Assembly: GCA_002162075.1 (NCBI GenBank)
Contig: CP021423.1
Span: 930,001 to 994,000 of the forward strand
Length of the DNA: 64,000 nucleotides
Source of the DNA: Armatimonadetes bacterium Uphvl-Ar1
GTDB lineage: Bacteria > Armatimonadota > Fimbriimonadia > Fimbriimonadales > Fimbriimonadaceae
Direction of reading: 5' to 3'
Shown: positions 26,947 through 35,400 of the stretch, in pieces
Layout: each line of letters starts with the position of its first letter
How positions within the stretch are numbered: position 1 is the first letter of the stretch
Translations under genes and position numbers: made by a program
Notes under the pieces: model-generated
Told to the model about the DNA's origin: nothing
Databases searched by the model: none
The model's input: the letters and a program-made list of their open reading frames with translations, nothing else

Positions 26947-27492
26947 TTATGCAGCGGTTTCGTTGACTTTGTCGCTGACGGCACCAATAACGCGGATTGG
27001 ATCTGCGTAGAGGGCTTCAACGACGCCGACGAGGTTGGAGAGCGGAGCGGCCACTGCGCCAATAACTTGGGCAATGAGCACTTCTCGCGGCGGGAGCTTG
27101 CTGAGCACATCAACACTTTCGGCAGAGTAGGGTTTTCCATCGAGGAGTCCTCCTTTGACGACGAGTTTTTTGCTCGTCCTGGCGAAGTCCACGAGAACTT
27201 TTGCGCAGTCGGCTTCGTTTTCATAAACGAATGCGTATGCGGTTGTTCCGTTGGTCATTTCTTCGCCGAGTTTGTTGGCGTCATCCCCGATTGCCTTTCG
27301 GAACAGGGTGTTTTTGATGACGTGCAGCTCCCCACCTTTCGCCTTGAGTTCTTTTCTCAAGGTTTGGATCTCCTTTACCGAGAGGCCGCGGTAGTCCGCG
27401 AAATAGACGCCGGCCGCGCGCTGGTATTTCTCCTGCGTGGTGTCGACGACATTTGCCTTGGCTTGGATTTGGGGTTTTAGGGCTACTTCCAT
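26947..27492 (-). CDS. rplJ: Ribosomal protein L10
   Basis: Base of the ribosomal stalk; its carboxy helix binds L7/L12 dimers. The 181-residue protein begins with the usual helix and the motif YFADYRGLSVKEIQTLRKEL, then LHVIKNTLFRKAIGDDA, typical of L10. Known in many bacteria as an autoregulator that binds its own leader RNA. The region just upstream here contains a terminator-like hairpin that fits such control. It is not preceded by rplA/rplK as in many genomes: the upstream gene is an unrelated hypothetical. Confidence 0.98.
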   Translation of the reverse strand: MEVALKPQIQAKANVVDTTQEKYQRAAGVYFADYRGLSVKEIQTLRKELKAKGGELHVIKNTLFRKAIGDDANKLGEEMTNGTTAYAFVYENEADCAKVLVDFARTSKKLVVKGGLLDGKPYSAESVDVLSKLPPREVLIAQVIGAVAAPLSNLVGVVEALYADPIRVIGAVSDKVNETAA

Positions 27493-27524
27493 TTTGCCTT
27501 TGGATATTTTTGTTGTTGGTCAAC

Positions 27525-27570
27525 AAAAAAGGTCGGCTCTTGTCCAAGGTTTGAGGGACAGGAACCGACC
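27525..27570 (-). promoter_or_regulatory. Attenuator-like hairpin in the rplJ leader
   Basis: On the minus strand GGTCGGTTCCTGTCC pairs with GGACAAGAGCCGACC (one mismatch, one G-U) around a ~10-base loop. TTTTTTG follows directly, ending 33 bases before the rplJ start. No promoter fits in those 33 bases, so rplJ transcription must pass through this intrinsic terminator. That makes it an attenuator, consistent with the known L10-leader type of ribosomal autoregulation. The rest of the leader (~27570-27660) may hold the L10-binding kink-turn, which I cannot fold reliably by eye. Confidence 0.65.
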
Positions 27571-27726
27571 TTTTGAAACTGATTTCGCTGGGTTGTTTCG
27601 GTCTCTTTTTTCCTCGGCGGGCTGGTTTCTTATGGTCGCTTGATTGCAACGCCTGCTGTCTTTGGTTTTTGAGCCATGTGAATTATGGCACGTTGAAGGC
27701 TCGGTTGGAATGGGACTGGGGGGTGA

Positions 27727-28284
27727 TTAGGGCTCGTGGTCTTCGGGGTGAGGGGTGTATTGCCAGTCGAAGGCAGCGAGGAGATCGGTAAGGGTGGAGT
27801 CAAATTGGGGATGATACGGGTGGATGTGGGGGAAGGGGATTTCGACTTTTCCGGGTGAAAAGCCGATGGACTTGAGGCTCTGGATTGCGAGATTGAGGTC
27901 GTGGGAATAGTAATAGATCAGGTTATGGAAGTCGTAGACGATTTGGGTTTTTGATGGCTCGGAGTAGACCCAGACTTCGTGGCGGGCATCTCCTTCGATA
28001 AAGGACTGGAAGGTTTTGAGGAAGTCGTCTAGCTCCGGGTGGCTGAGCCAGGGGGATTGGTAGCACCCGGGGAGGATTTTATCGTCGCGGGGGACATTGA
28101 GAACATAGAGTGCGGCGAGGGGTTCGGAGAGATTTTGCTTGAGGCGGGTGATGATTTCGAGGGCGTTTTCTTGGAGGCCGATGACGAGGCGATTGGGTTC
28201 GATTTCATAATGTTTGGGATAATGATAGGCGGTAGGTTTGGGGCCGGGGATGCCGAATTTGAAATTGAGATTGCCTTCGGTCAT
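27727..28284 (-). CDS. Hypothetical protein
   Basis: A 185-residue protein I do not recognise. It is soluble-looking, with no signal peptide or membrane helix, and is rich in His, Pro and aromatic residues (PTAYHYPKHYEIEPN, then FPHIHPYHPQFD). A central region (VWVYSEPSKTQIVYDFHNLIYYY split around a TQIVYDFHN core) looks like a beta-strand followed by a helix. The start ATG 28284 is divergent from the DUF5615-like gene. Nothing in the neighbourhood suggests a function. Confidence 0.6.
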   Translation of the reverse strand: MTEGNLNFKFGIPGPKPTAYHYPKHYEIEPNRLVIGLQENALEIITRLKQNLSEPLAALYVLNVPRDDKILPGCYQSPWLSHPELDDFLKTFQSFIEGDARHEVWVYSEPSKTQIVYDFHNLIYYYSHDLNLAIQSLKSIGFSPGKVEIPFPHIHPYHPQFDSTLTDLLAAFDWQYTPHPEDHEP

Positions 28285-28323
28285 GGCTGGAAGTTTACTT
28301 GCTCAGGTGGTTAAATTGGGGTT

Positions 28324-28653
28324 GTGAAAGTGTTGTTGGATGAGACGATTCCGGAGGGGCTGGCGGAGCGGATGAGTGGGTTCAATGTTCTGGTGGCGCG
28401 TCGGATGGGGATGGTGGGGAAGAGTCAGGGGGCGGTTTTGCGGGAGGTGGAGGATTCGGCGTTTGACGTGGTGGTGACGGCGGATCGGCGGATGAAATTC
28501 CCGGGGGGCAATCTTTATCCTCGGTATGGGATTGTGGTGTTGGACATTCTGCCCGCGACAGAGGAGGGGTATTTGGAGCAGATGGATCGGATTCGGTCGG
28601 CGATTTTGGGGGCGAAGCCGGGGGTTGTGAATACGGTTCGGTGGCCGAGGTGA
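28324..28653 (+). CDS. DUF5615-like PIN-fold protein (possible toxin-type nuclease)
   Basis: A 109-residue protein starting at GTG 28324 (MKVLLDETIPEGLAERM). The LLDE start and the later DVVVTADRRMKF match the acidic positions of DUF5615 / Mut7-C-like PIN-fold proteins, which often occur as putative toxins paired with a small antitoxin. No antitoxin-like ORF precedes it: the gap to the divergent hypothetical gene is 39 bp. It may act alone, be an orphan, or be unrelated to toxin systems. It is just upstream of the REP/RAYT region. Confidence 0.65.
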   Translation: MKVLLDETIPEGLAERMSGFNVLVARRMGMVGKSQGAVLREVEDSAFDVVVTADRRMKFPGGNLYPRYGIVVLDILPATEEGYLEQMDRIRSAILGAKPGVVNTVRWPR

Positions 28654-28714
28654 CGGTGGTGTTAGTGAGTTATTGGGCTAGGTTTTGGCTTAGCTGTTAA
28701 CATTCCTCAACAGT

Positions 28715-28739
28715 CACTGGTCACAGACCAGTGCCACCC
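28715..28739. repeat. REP-type palindrome 1
   Basis: CACTGGTC-ACA-GACCAGTG followed by CCACCC. An 8-bp perfect stem with a 3-base loop. It shares the GGTC-nnn-GACC centre and the GTGG/CCAC tail with the four other copies in 28.7-29.6 kb. Confidence 0.75.
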
Positions 28740-28808
28740 AACAACACTTCTGGCGACACGGCTCGGATCTGTATGCTCATCGTGAAAGCTGAATTATGAT
28801 TGCCGGGG

Positions 28809-28832
28809 GTGGCATGGGTCTCTGACCCATGC
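28809..28832. repeat. REP-type palindrome 2, at the 3' edge of the RAYT gene
   Basis: GGTG followed by GCATGGGTC-TCT-GACCCATGC, a 9-bp perfect stem with a 3-base loop. It ends exactly at the stop codon side of the transposase gene (28833). It shows compensatory base changes relative to the other copies (GGGTC/GACCC instead of TGGTC/GACCA), as expected for a hairpin under structural selection. Confidence 0.75.
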
Positions 28833-29351
28833 TTAATGAATAGGATTGGACGCTGATGACCAGGGCCAAGCTTCAGACGTTTCGCATAGTCCTCTCTTTA
28901 CAGGATTGTTGTGGATGTATGAAATGCTGTTGTAGATAGCTTTATCCGACCACATATTTCGGTCATATCCCCCTCCAGGTTGCCAAAACCGATGAACTTC
29001 TTTGTTCCTTCCTGAGACTTCTACTCGACATAGATTTCTGATATTCGGAAAGTCTTTCAAGACTTTCTTTGCAACGGGACCCTTTAAATGGCGGAGAATG
29101 TTTGCGATTTGATATTCTTCATCTCTTGGCCAGATGAGCAAATGGCAATGTTCAGGCATAACGACATAAGCGATGACTTCTATGTTGAGTGCATCTTTTA
29201 TACGAGCGAGGTTCTGCACAAACGCTTCGGCTATGAGAGGATCAAAGAAAAATGGATGTCTGAGAAATGTTGAAAAAGTTAGCTCATGAGCATGGCAAGG
29301 ACAATTGTAGGACTTTCGAGTTTTGGGTTTTTCGGGATAGGATTGAAACAT
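28833..29351 (-). CDS. REP-associated tyrosine transposase (RAYT, IS200/IS605-like HUH enzyme)
   Basis: A single-strand DNA transposase of the Y1 HUH class. The HUH motif is HCHLLIWP, inside AYVVMPEHCHLLIW. The helix with the attacking Tyr is ISYIHNNPVKRGL, followed by the family's PWSSA motif. At 172 residues from ATG 29351 it matches the RAYT group, which is usually single-copy and flanked by REP palindromes. That is the case here: palindromes lie at both ends (28809-28832 and 29372-29400) and three more are near. The frame opens from a GTG at 29399 inside a palindrome, which is unlikely to be the true start. RAYTs are thought to mobilise or spread REP elements. Confidence 0.9.
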   Translation of the reverse strand: MFQSYPEKPKTRKSYNCPCHAHELTFSTFLRHPFFFDPLIAEAFVQNLARIKDALNIEVIAYVVMPEHCHLLIWPRDEEYQIANILRHLKGPVAKKVLKDFPNIRNLCRVEVSGRNKEVHRFWQPGGGYDRNMWSDKAIYNSISYIHNNPVKRGLCETSEAWPWSSASNPIH

Positions 29352-29371
29352 CTTCTTGAGAATTTCTGGTT

Positions 29372-29400
29372 GGTGGCAATGATCAGAGACCAATGCCACC
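29372..29400. repeat. REP-type palindrome 3, at the 5' edge of the RAYT gene
   Basis: GGTGGCAATGATC-AGA-GACCAATGCCACC: a 13-bp stem with two mismatches around a 3-base loop. The GGTGGCA/TGCCACC ends match the other copies. It lies 21 bp before the transposase ATG, so it bounds the gene. Confidence 0.75.
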
Positions 29401-29497
29401 TTTTACTGGTTCAAGGCCAATGCTAGCCACTAATGATCTTAGCCTATGCTATCAGTGATTAGTCAATGGCCAATGCCACGGGTCAACAAGAACTATT

Positions 29498-29534
29498 TTG
29501 TTGGAGCATTGGTCACAGACCAATGCTCCAACAA
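29498..29534. repeat. Perfect 17-bp REP-type palindrome 4
   Basis: TTGTTGGAGCATTGGTC (29498-29514), loop ACA, then its exact complement (29518-29534). It is the longest and most perfect of the five copies. Degenerate half-copies lie just before it (29407-29480, for example CCAATGCTAGCCAC and CAATGGCCAATGCCACG). Confidence 0.85.
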
Positions 29535-29586
29535 TGGTGGTTTCAGTTTGTAACATCAAGCATTGAGGTTTCTGATTCAGGCTAAT

Positions 29587-29611
29587 CATTGGTCAGAGAC
29601 CAATGCCACCC
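29587..29611. repeat. REP-type palindrome 5, next to the ispG stop
   Basis: CATTGGTC-AGA-GACCAATG followed by CCACCC. An outer pair CTAATCA / TGATTAG (29582 and 29612) extends the symmetry. It lies 5 bp from the end of ispG, so it may also act as a 3'-end hairpin protecting the ispG mRNA. Confidence 0.75.
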
Positions 29612-29615
29612 ATGA

Positions 29616-30893
<1,278 letters not shown>

Positions 30894-31424
30894 CGCTTGG
30901 TTTATTTTACGCTTTGAGGGAGTTTGAGTTTTTGGGGGGCCCGGGCGGCTTTGTTTTGCCTCGTCTCCGGGCTTTTAGGGGAGGCATTTTAGGCTTATCA
31001 ACGGTAATCTCCCCACCCCTTTTCCCTTTTCAACCCCACCCCATCCCCTCCCCAGTTTTGGGGAGGGGATTTGGACAACGGCACATTCATTGAGCTTTAG
31101 GTTTTTTCAACGGTGATCTTCCCACCCCTTCTCCCTCTCCATCAGGAAAGGGAGAGAGGACGATTTTCTCCGAGATGTGATTGATCTTTGCCCCCTCCTG
31201 AGTCCCCGGTTCAAGCCCGGGGCAGGCTCTCCCCCCGCGGGGGAGGGGGAAACAAGCTTGAAGAAGGAAGTTCGTTCGTTGTGAGCCTCCCCACCCCGTC
31301 CCTTTCCATTAGAGGGGAGAGATGAGGCGATGATCCTTGAGCTATTTGATAAGTTGGCCTCCCCAAATGGCTTTATATCTGGCATTACCAAATGGGTAAC
31401 AAGAATTTGCTGGGAAGGTAGGAT
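30894..31424. repeat. Gap of 531 bp without genes, filled with C/G-rich dispersed repeats
   Basis: No credible gene. Two repeat types are visible. Type A: CAACGGTAATCTCCCCACCC at ~30999 and CAACGGTGATCTTCCCACCC at ~31108, both leading into CCTTTTCCCTTTT / CCTTCTCCCTCTCC, with a third looser copy at ~31286 (CCTCCCCACCCCGTCCC). Type B, C-rich palindromes: CCCCTCCCCAGTTTTGGGGAGGGG at 31045-31069 (two halves around GTTT), and ~31191-31252, where CCCCGG-TTCAAG-CCCGGGG and CTCCCCCCGCGGGGGAG are adjacent hairpins. Type B recurs at 12630-12665 and 60200-60270. The carB2 promoter must lie in the last ~70 bp; its ribosome-binding site is GGGAAGG. Confidence 0.75.
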
Positions 31425-33098
31425 ATGGGTTTAGTGAAAGACACGGTTGTTGTACTGGGTTCGGGGCCGATTCGGATTGGGCAGGGGATTGAATTTGACT
31501 ACAGTTGCGTGCACTGCGTTTGGACTTTGCAAGCGATGGGGTATCGGGCGGCGATCATCAATAATAACCCGGAGACGGTGAGTACGGACTTTGATACGGG
31601 GGATGGACTTTATTTTGAGCCGGTGGCCCTGGATGAGGTTTTGGATGTCGTTGATCATGAAAGTGCGATTGGGGTTGTGTGCCAGTTTGGGGGGCAGACG
31701 GCGATCAACTTGGCGGAAGAGCTTGATGAATCGGGTGTGAAGGTTTTGGGGACTCAGCCGAGTGCCATTGCGGCGGCGGAGGATAGGGATCAATTTGAGA
31801 AGTTGCTGAATCGACTGGGGATTCCGAAACCGCAGGGCCGAGCGGTGCGGAGTCTGGGCGAAGCTCTGGTGGTTGCTGAGGAAGTCGGCTATCCAGTGTT
31901 GGTTCGTCCGAGTTTTGTATTGGGGGGCCGGGCGATGGCGATCATCTACGATGCCGACCATTTGCGCGGGTTTTATCAGGAGGCAGAAGATGCAAATCCG
32001 GGCCAGCCGGTATTGGTGGATAAGTATTACTTTGGTCAGGAGGCAGAAGTTGATGTGATCAGTGATGGGGTTGATACTTTGGTGCCGGGGATTATGGAGC
32101 ACGTAGAACGGGCGGGGATTCACTCGGGAGATTCGATGGCGGTTTTTCCTCCAGTGGGGATTGATTCGGCTTTGCAGGCGAAAATGGTGGATTATGCTTG
32201 CTTGATTGCCCGGGAGCTAGGGGTGCGAGGGATGATGAATATCCAGTTTGTTTTGGTGGATGGGGAGGCTTATGTTTTGGAAGTGAATCCGCGGGCAAGC
32301 CGAACGGTTCCGTATCTGAGCAAGGTGACAGGTGTGCCGATGGTGCAGTTGGCGACACGGTGCATGATGGGTCAGAGTTTGAAGGATTTGGGTTACGCGA
32401 GCGGCCTGTGGGAACTAGGTTCAACTGATGGACATGGTGTTGAAGGAGGCGAGGAGCCGCCACGAGCGGATGGTTCCGTGCGGACGAGCAAGCAGGTGCG
32501 GGCGGGGGTCGGTGAAGCGCGGCTCTATGCAGTGAAGGCACCGGTTTTTAGTTTCCAGAAACTGGCGATGGTGGAACCGAGTTTGGGTCCGGAGATGAAG
32601 TCAACGGGTGAGGTTTTGGGGATTGATTCCAGCTACGAAGCGGCGTTGTTCAAAGCCTTGGTGGCGAGTGGAATCACGTTCAAATCGAAAGGTCAGGTGA
32701 TCTTGACGGTCTGTGATGACGATAAGGCGGATGCGGTGGGGATTGCGCAATTGCTCTCCGAGCGCGGTTACCCGTTGGCGGCTACGGGAGGGACTTGTGA
32801 TGCGATTCGAGCGGCGGGGATTGAATGTGAGCGTTTGAACAAGATCAAGGACGGATCGCCGACGTTGCTTGATCGCCTGTATGCGGGGGAAGTGAGCTTG
32901 ATGGTGAACACTCCGGGTCCGGGGCAAGTGATGGGAAGTGACGCGAGCCGGATACGCAGGGCGTGTATTGAAACCGGCGTGGCTTGTGTGACAAGTGTGG
33001 ATACGGCAAGGGCTTTGGCTAAGGCTCTGGCGGTCTTTGAGAATCAGGAATTGGCGAGTTGCCGGACGATTCGAGAGCACATTTTGGGGCGCAGTTAA
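31425..33098 (+). CDS. carB: Carbamoyl-phosphate synthase large chain, carboxy-terminal half (split CarB)
   Basis: The half of CarB that phosphorylates carbamate and carries the allosteric domain. It starts MGLVKDTVVVLGSGPIRIGQG, which corresponds to about residue 550 of full-length CarB. The second ATP-grasp unit follows (PQGRAVRSLGEALVVAEEVGYPVLVRPSFVLGG split across strands, then LEVNPRASRTVPYLSK). An MGS-like domain fills the last ~140 residues (LATGGTCDAIR type). At 557 residues it has its own GTG/ATG start, a good ribosome-binding site and 531 non-coding bases before it, so it is a genuinely separate gene, as in some archaea and Aquifex. The amino half is not in the window; carA is 11 kb downstream. 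Insert GSTDGHGVEGGEEPPRADG near residue 335 is unusual. Confidence 0.92.
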   Translation: MGLVKDTVVVLGSGPIRIGQGIEFDYSCVHCVWTLQAMGYRAAIINNNPETVSTDFDTGDGLYFEPVALDEVLDVVDHESAIGVVCQFGGQTAINLAEELDESGVKVLGTQPSAIAAAEDRDQFEKLLNRLGIPKPQGRAVRSLGEALVVAEEVGYPVLVRPSFVLGGRAMAIIYDADHLRGFYQEAEDANPGQPVLVDKYYFGQEAEVDVISDGVDTLVPGIMEHVERAGIHSGDSMAVFPPVGIDSALQAKMVDYACLIARELGVRGMMNIQFVLVDGEAYVLEVNPRASRTVPYLSKVTGVPMVQLATRCMMGQSLKDLGYASGLWELGSTDGHGVEGGEEPPRADGSVRTSKQVRAGVGEARLYAVKAPVFSFQKLAMVEPSLGPEMKSTGEVLGIDSSYEAALFKALVASGITFKSKGQVILTVCDDDKADAVGIAQLLSERGYPLAATGGTCDAIRAAGIECERLNKIKDGSPTLLDRLYAGEVSLMVNTPGPGQVMGSDASRIRRACIETGVACVTSVDTARALAKALAVFENQELASCRTIREHILGRS

Positions 33099-33129
33099 AA
33101 CTTGAATTGACCTGGTAATCTGGACAGGT

Positions 33130-33630
33130 ATGGCAGAAGAGCGGCGCGACGAGCCGGAAGATTTTGATCAGCCGCCTTCGTTTTTTCCTTATGAAGAAGC
33201 GGCGGAGTTAGATGCGGTTGAGTCGATGGGGGAGCCGGTGGAGGTTCAGGTTGAGGCAGTGTTTGCGGCTCAGTCTCAAGATGCGATTCAGCGTTTTGTT
33301 CTGCTCAGTGATGGAAGCCGGAAGTTGCCGATTGTGATTGGGGGGTTTGAGGCGATGGCAATCAGTTTGCATTTGGATAAGCATCAGCCCGATCGCCCGA
33401 TGACGCATGACTTGCTGGCGCGGGTGGTGGACAAGCTTGGCGGTCAGGTATTGCGGATTATCATTGATGACTTTTTGGGTTCAACTTATTATGCAAAGGT
33501 TGTTTTGGAAGATGCGACAGCGGAGGAGATGGTGATTGACTCCAGACCGAGTGATGCGATTGCGCTAGCGGTTCGGGCCGGAGCCCCGATCTTTGTGGCG
33601 GAAGGGATTTTGGAGCAACACGGGCACTAG
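33130..33630 (+). CDS. Bifunctional nuclease (BFN/DUF151) domain protein
   Basis: A 166-residue protein with an acidic first ~35 residues and then a DUF151 domain. The core reads RFVLLSDGSRKLPIVIGGFEAMAI, then MTHDLLARVVDKLGG, then STYYAKVVLED and IDSRPSDAIALAVRAGAPIFV, all characteristic. Plant relatives have DNase/RNase activity in vitro; the bacterial role is uncertain, though it is widely conserved. It starts 31 bp after carB2 on the same strand and probably shares its transcript. The 3' end faces the lysozyme-like gene with a one-base gap. Confidence 0.9.
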   Translation: MAEERRDEPEDFDQPPSFFPYEEAAELDAVESMGEPVEVQVEAVFAAQSQDAIQRFVLLSDGSRKLPIVIGGFEAMAISLHLDKHQPDRPMTHDLLARVVDKLGGQVLRIIIDDFLGSTYYAKVVLEDATAEEMVIDSRPSDAIALAVRAGAPIFVAEGILEQHGH

Positions 33631-33631
33631 A

Positions 33632-34507
33632 TCAGTCGTTTGATGGGCTGAGCGTTTCTTCGGTGATGAGGTTTTGTGCTTCTTGGGATTTGATCTCATC
33701 TATTCGGGTTTGAAGATCTTCGGGGATATAAAGCAAGGGCCAATCGGTGAGATTAGTGCCATGAAGGGCGACATATGCGTCGGGAAGGAATTTAGTGAAG
33801 AGTTGACCGTAATCAAGGGGTAGAGCGTCTCCCCATGATGTTCCGCGCCAATTGACGGGGCCGGTGTTATATTCGTGGGCGATGACGGCGAGTTTGTGAG
33901 TCGTCCATCGGTAGGTGTTGGGGTTTTGGCCCGCGAGGCGGTTGGTTTGAGTGAGGGCATCCTGAAGATGCCGCGCGCCATCGAGGATTTGGGTTGTTTC
34001 GTTTTGCTGATAGTTGCGGGCGTAGGTCATGCGTTGCCAGTGGTTATCGAGTCCCAATTTTTCAGGATCTTGCTGGACTTGCATGACGCCCATACTTGTT
34101 CGGCGTCCGAAGCCAACGAAGAGGTCTCGACTGGCGGAATCGTTGAGTCGCCACGCTCCGGGGAGGCCTTGGGCGGTTTCGACATAGATGATGGTGGCAA
34201 TCATCCAATCGGGGACATTGAATGCGCGGGAAGCAAGTTGGATATCGTCCTTGTTGCGCTCCACGATCGCCCGGGCTTCATCGCGGTTGTAGTCGAGCGA
34301 CTGCAAGAATGACTTGACGGGGTTGGGGGAGTATGTTTCGACGGAATAGTCGGAAGGGGTTTGGGGGAGAGACGCATCAGCGACGGCGGGGAAGTAGATG
34401 GTAGGTGTCCAGAGGGCAACCGGAAGCAACAGAGCAAAGCGCAGCGGCTTAAGATTTCTGGTGGAAATCTCTGACAGACGAGGCCTTGCGGGAGTGGTTC
34501 GGCTCAT
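33632..34507 (-). CDS. Exported lysozyme-like (lytic transglycosylase-fold) protein, putative
   Basis: A 291-residue protein with a basic start and a hydrophobic signal (FALLLPVALWTPTIYFPAVA). The middle resembles the soluble lytic transglycosylase fold: WMIATIIYVETAQGLP places a Glu after a hydrophobic helix, and RTSMGVMQVQQDP recalls the family's S-G--Q- motif. Later AVIAHEYNTGP echoes the AYN/A-NAG segment. I infer peptidoglycan cleavage in the periplasm, with moderate confidence because overall similarity is only by motif order. It lies downstream of uppS on the same strand (gap 124 bp), fitting a cell-wall neighbourhood. Confidence 0.5.
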   Translation of the reverse strand: MSRTTPARPRLSEISTRNLKPLRFALLLPVALWTPTIYFPAVADASLPQTPSDYSVETYSPNPVKSFLQSLDYNRDEARAIVERNKDDIQLASRAFNVPDWMIATIIYVETAQGLPGAWRLNDSASRDLFVGFGRRTSMGVMQVQQDPEKLGLDNHWQRMTYARNYQQNETTQILDGARHLQDALTQTNRLAGQNPNTYRWTTHKLAVIAHEYNTGPVNWRGTSWGDALPLDYGQLFTKFLPDAYVALHGTNLTDWPLLYIPEDLQTRIDEIKSQEAQNLITEETLSPSND

Positions 34508-34631
34508 TGATGCTTGCTTTTTTTGGAGGTTTTGAATCTGGGACTAGGAAAAGTTTCGGCTTGCAACCATTAGGATACGACAGAAATGACGATTACGGGG
34601 GTCGCTTGGTTGTTGAACCTGGAAAAGGTCC

Positions 34632-35387
34632 TTACTGCGGATCGGCGAGGCCACCGAATTTTCGGATTCTCTTTTGGTAGTGGGCAACTGCTTCGAGGAG
34701 TTCCTTTTCTTTGAATTCGGGCCAGGTTGTTTGGGTAACAAAGAGTTCGGAATAAGCGGCTTGCCAAATCAGAAAGTTTGACCATCTGAGTTCGCCAGCG
34801 GTGCGGATCAGAAGGTCCGGCTCGGGGAGGGTGGGGTCGTAGAGGGCGGAATTGATGGATTCTTCTGTGATGTCGCCAGCGGGATTATCTTTGATGATTG
34901 TTTTGATCGCATCGAGGATTTCGGCGCGTCCGCCGTAGTTGATGGCAAGTGTGAAGACGATTCCGGTGTTGTGCTGGGTGTCTTCCTTCATTTCTTGAAG
35001 GGCTTCTTGGAGTCCGAGGGGGACTTCGTGGAGGCGTCCGATGGCTTGAGCCCGAACGTTATTTTCTTTGAGGCCCCGGAGTTCGTGTCGAGCAGCCTCT
35101 TCGATGAGAGCCATGAGCCCACCGACTTCATCTTCGGGACGACGCCAATTCTCAGCCGAGAATGCATAGACGGTGAGGTACTTGATGCCAAGTTGAGCGG
35201 CGGTCAGGAGGACATTTTTGAGGGTTTTGTAGCCTTGACGGTGGCCCCACAGTCTTTGGAATCCGTTGCCTTGGGCAAACCTTCCGTTGCCGTCCATGAT
35301 GATCGCGATATGAGCGGGGAGGGCATCAAGATTGATGCCTTGCTGGAGCGCATTGGTTTGGACTGAGTTGAGGGCGGATGCGGCCAC
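34632..35387 (-). CDS. uppS: Isoprenyl transferase / undecaprenyl diphosphate synthase
   Basis: Cis-prenyltransferase that makes the C55 lipid carrier for peptidoglycan and polysaccharide. The defining motifs are present: HIAIIMDGNGRFAQ with the catalytic Asp, LTVYAFSAENWRRP, and the carboxy-terminal RTAGELRWSNFLIWQAAYSELF split over the conserved R--GE-R-SNF-LWQ---sE pattern. GTG 35387 leaves the usual short leader and follows AAAGG; an ATG at 35441 would overlap the frr end by 41 bases and add a Lys-rich stretch. It closes the rpsB-tsf-pyrH-frr-uppS operon, a very common order in bacteria. Confidence 0.96.
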   Translation of the reverse strand: MAASALNSVQTNALQQGINLDALPAHIAIIMDGNGRFAQGNGFQRLWGHRQGYKTLKNVLLTAAQLGIKYLTVYAFSAENWRRPEDEVGGLMALIEEAARHELRGLKENNVRAQAIGRLHEVPLGLQEALQEMKEDTQHNTGIVFTLAINYGGRAEILDAIKTIIKDNPAGDITEESINSALYDPTLPEPDLLIRTAGELRWSNFLIWQAAYSELFVTQTTWPEFKEKELLEAVAHYQKRIRKFGGLADPQ

Positions 35388-35400
35388 TGAGGTGTCGCCT

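Noticed and set aside
28715-29611. A CRISPR array
   Set aside because: The palindromes are few, irregularly spaced and separated by a transposase gene; there are no unique spacers of constant length and no cas genes.
31200-31225. A tRNA T-arm-like sequence (CCCCGG-TTCAAG-CCCGGGG)
   Set aside because: No acceptor, D or anticodon arms surround it, and a similar hairpin at 60.2 kb shows it is part of a dispersed repeat.
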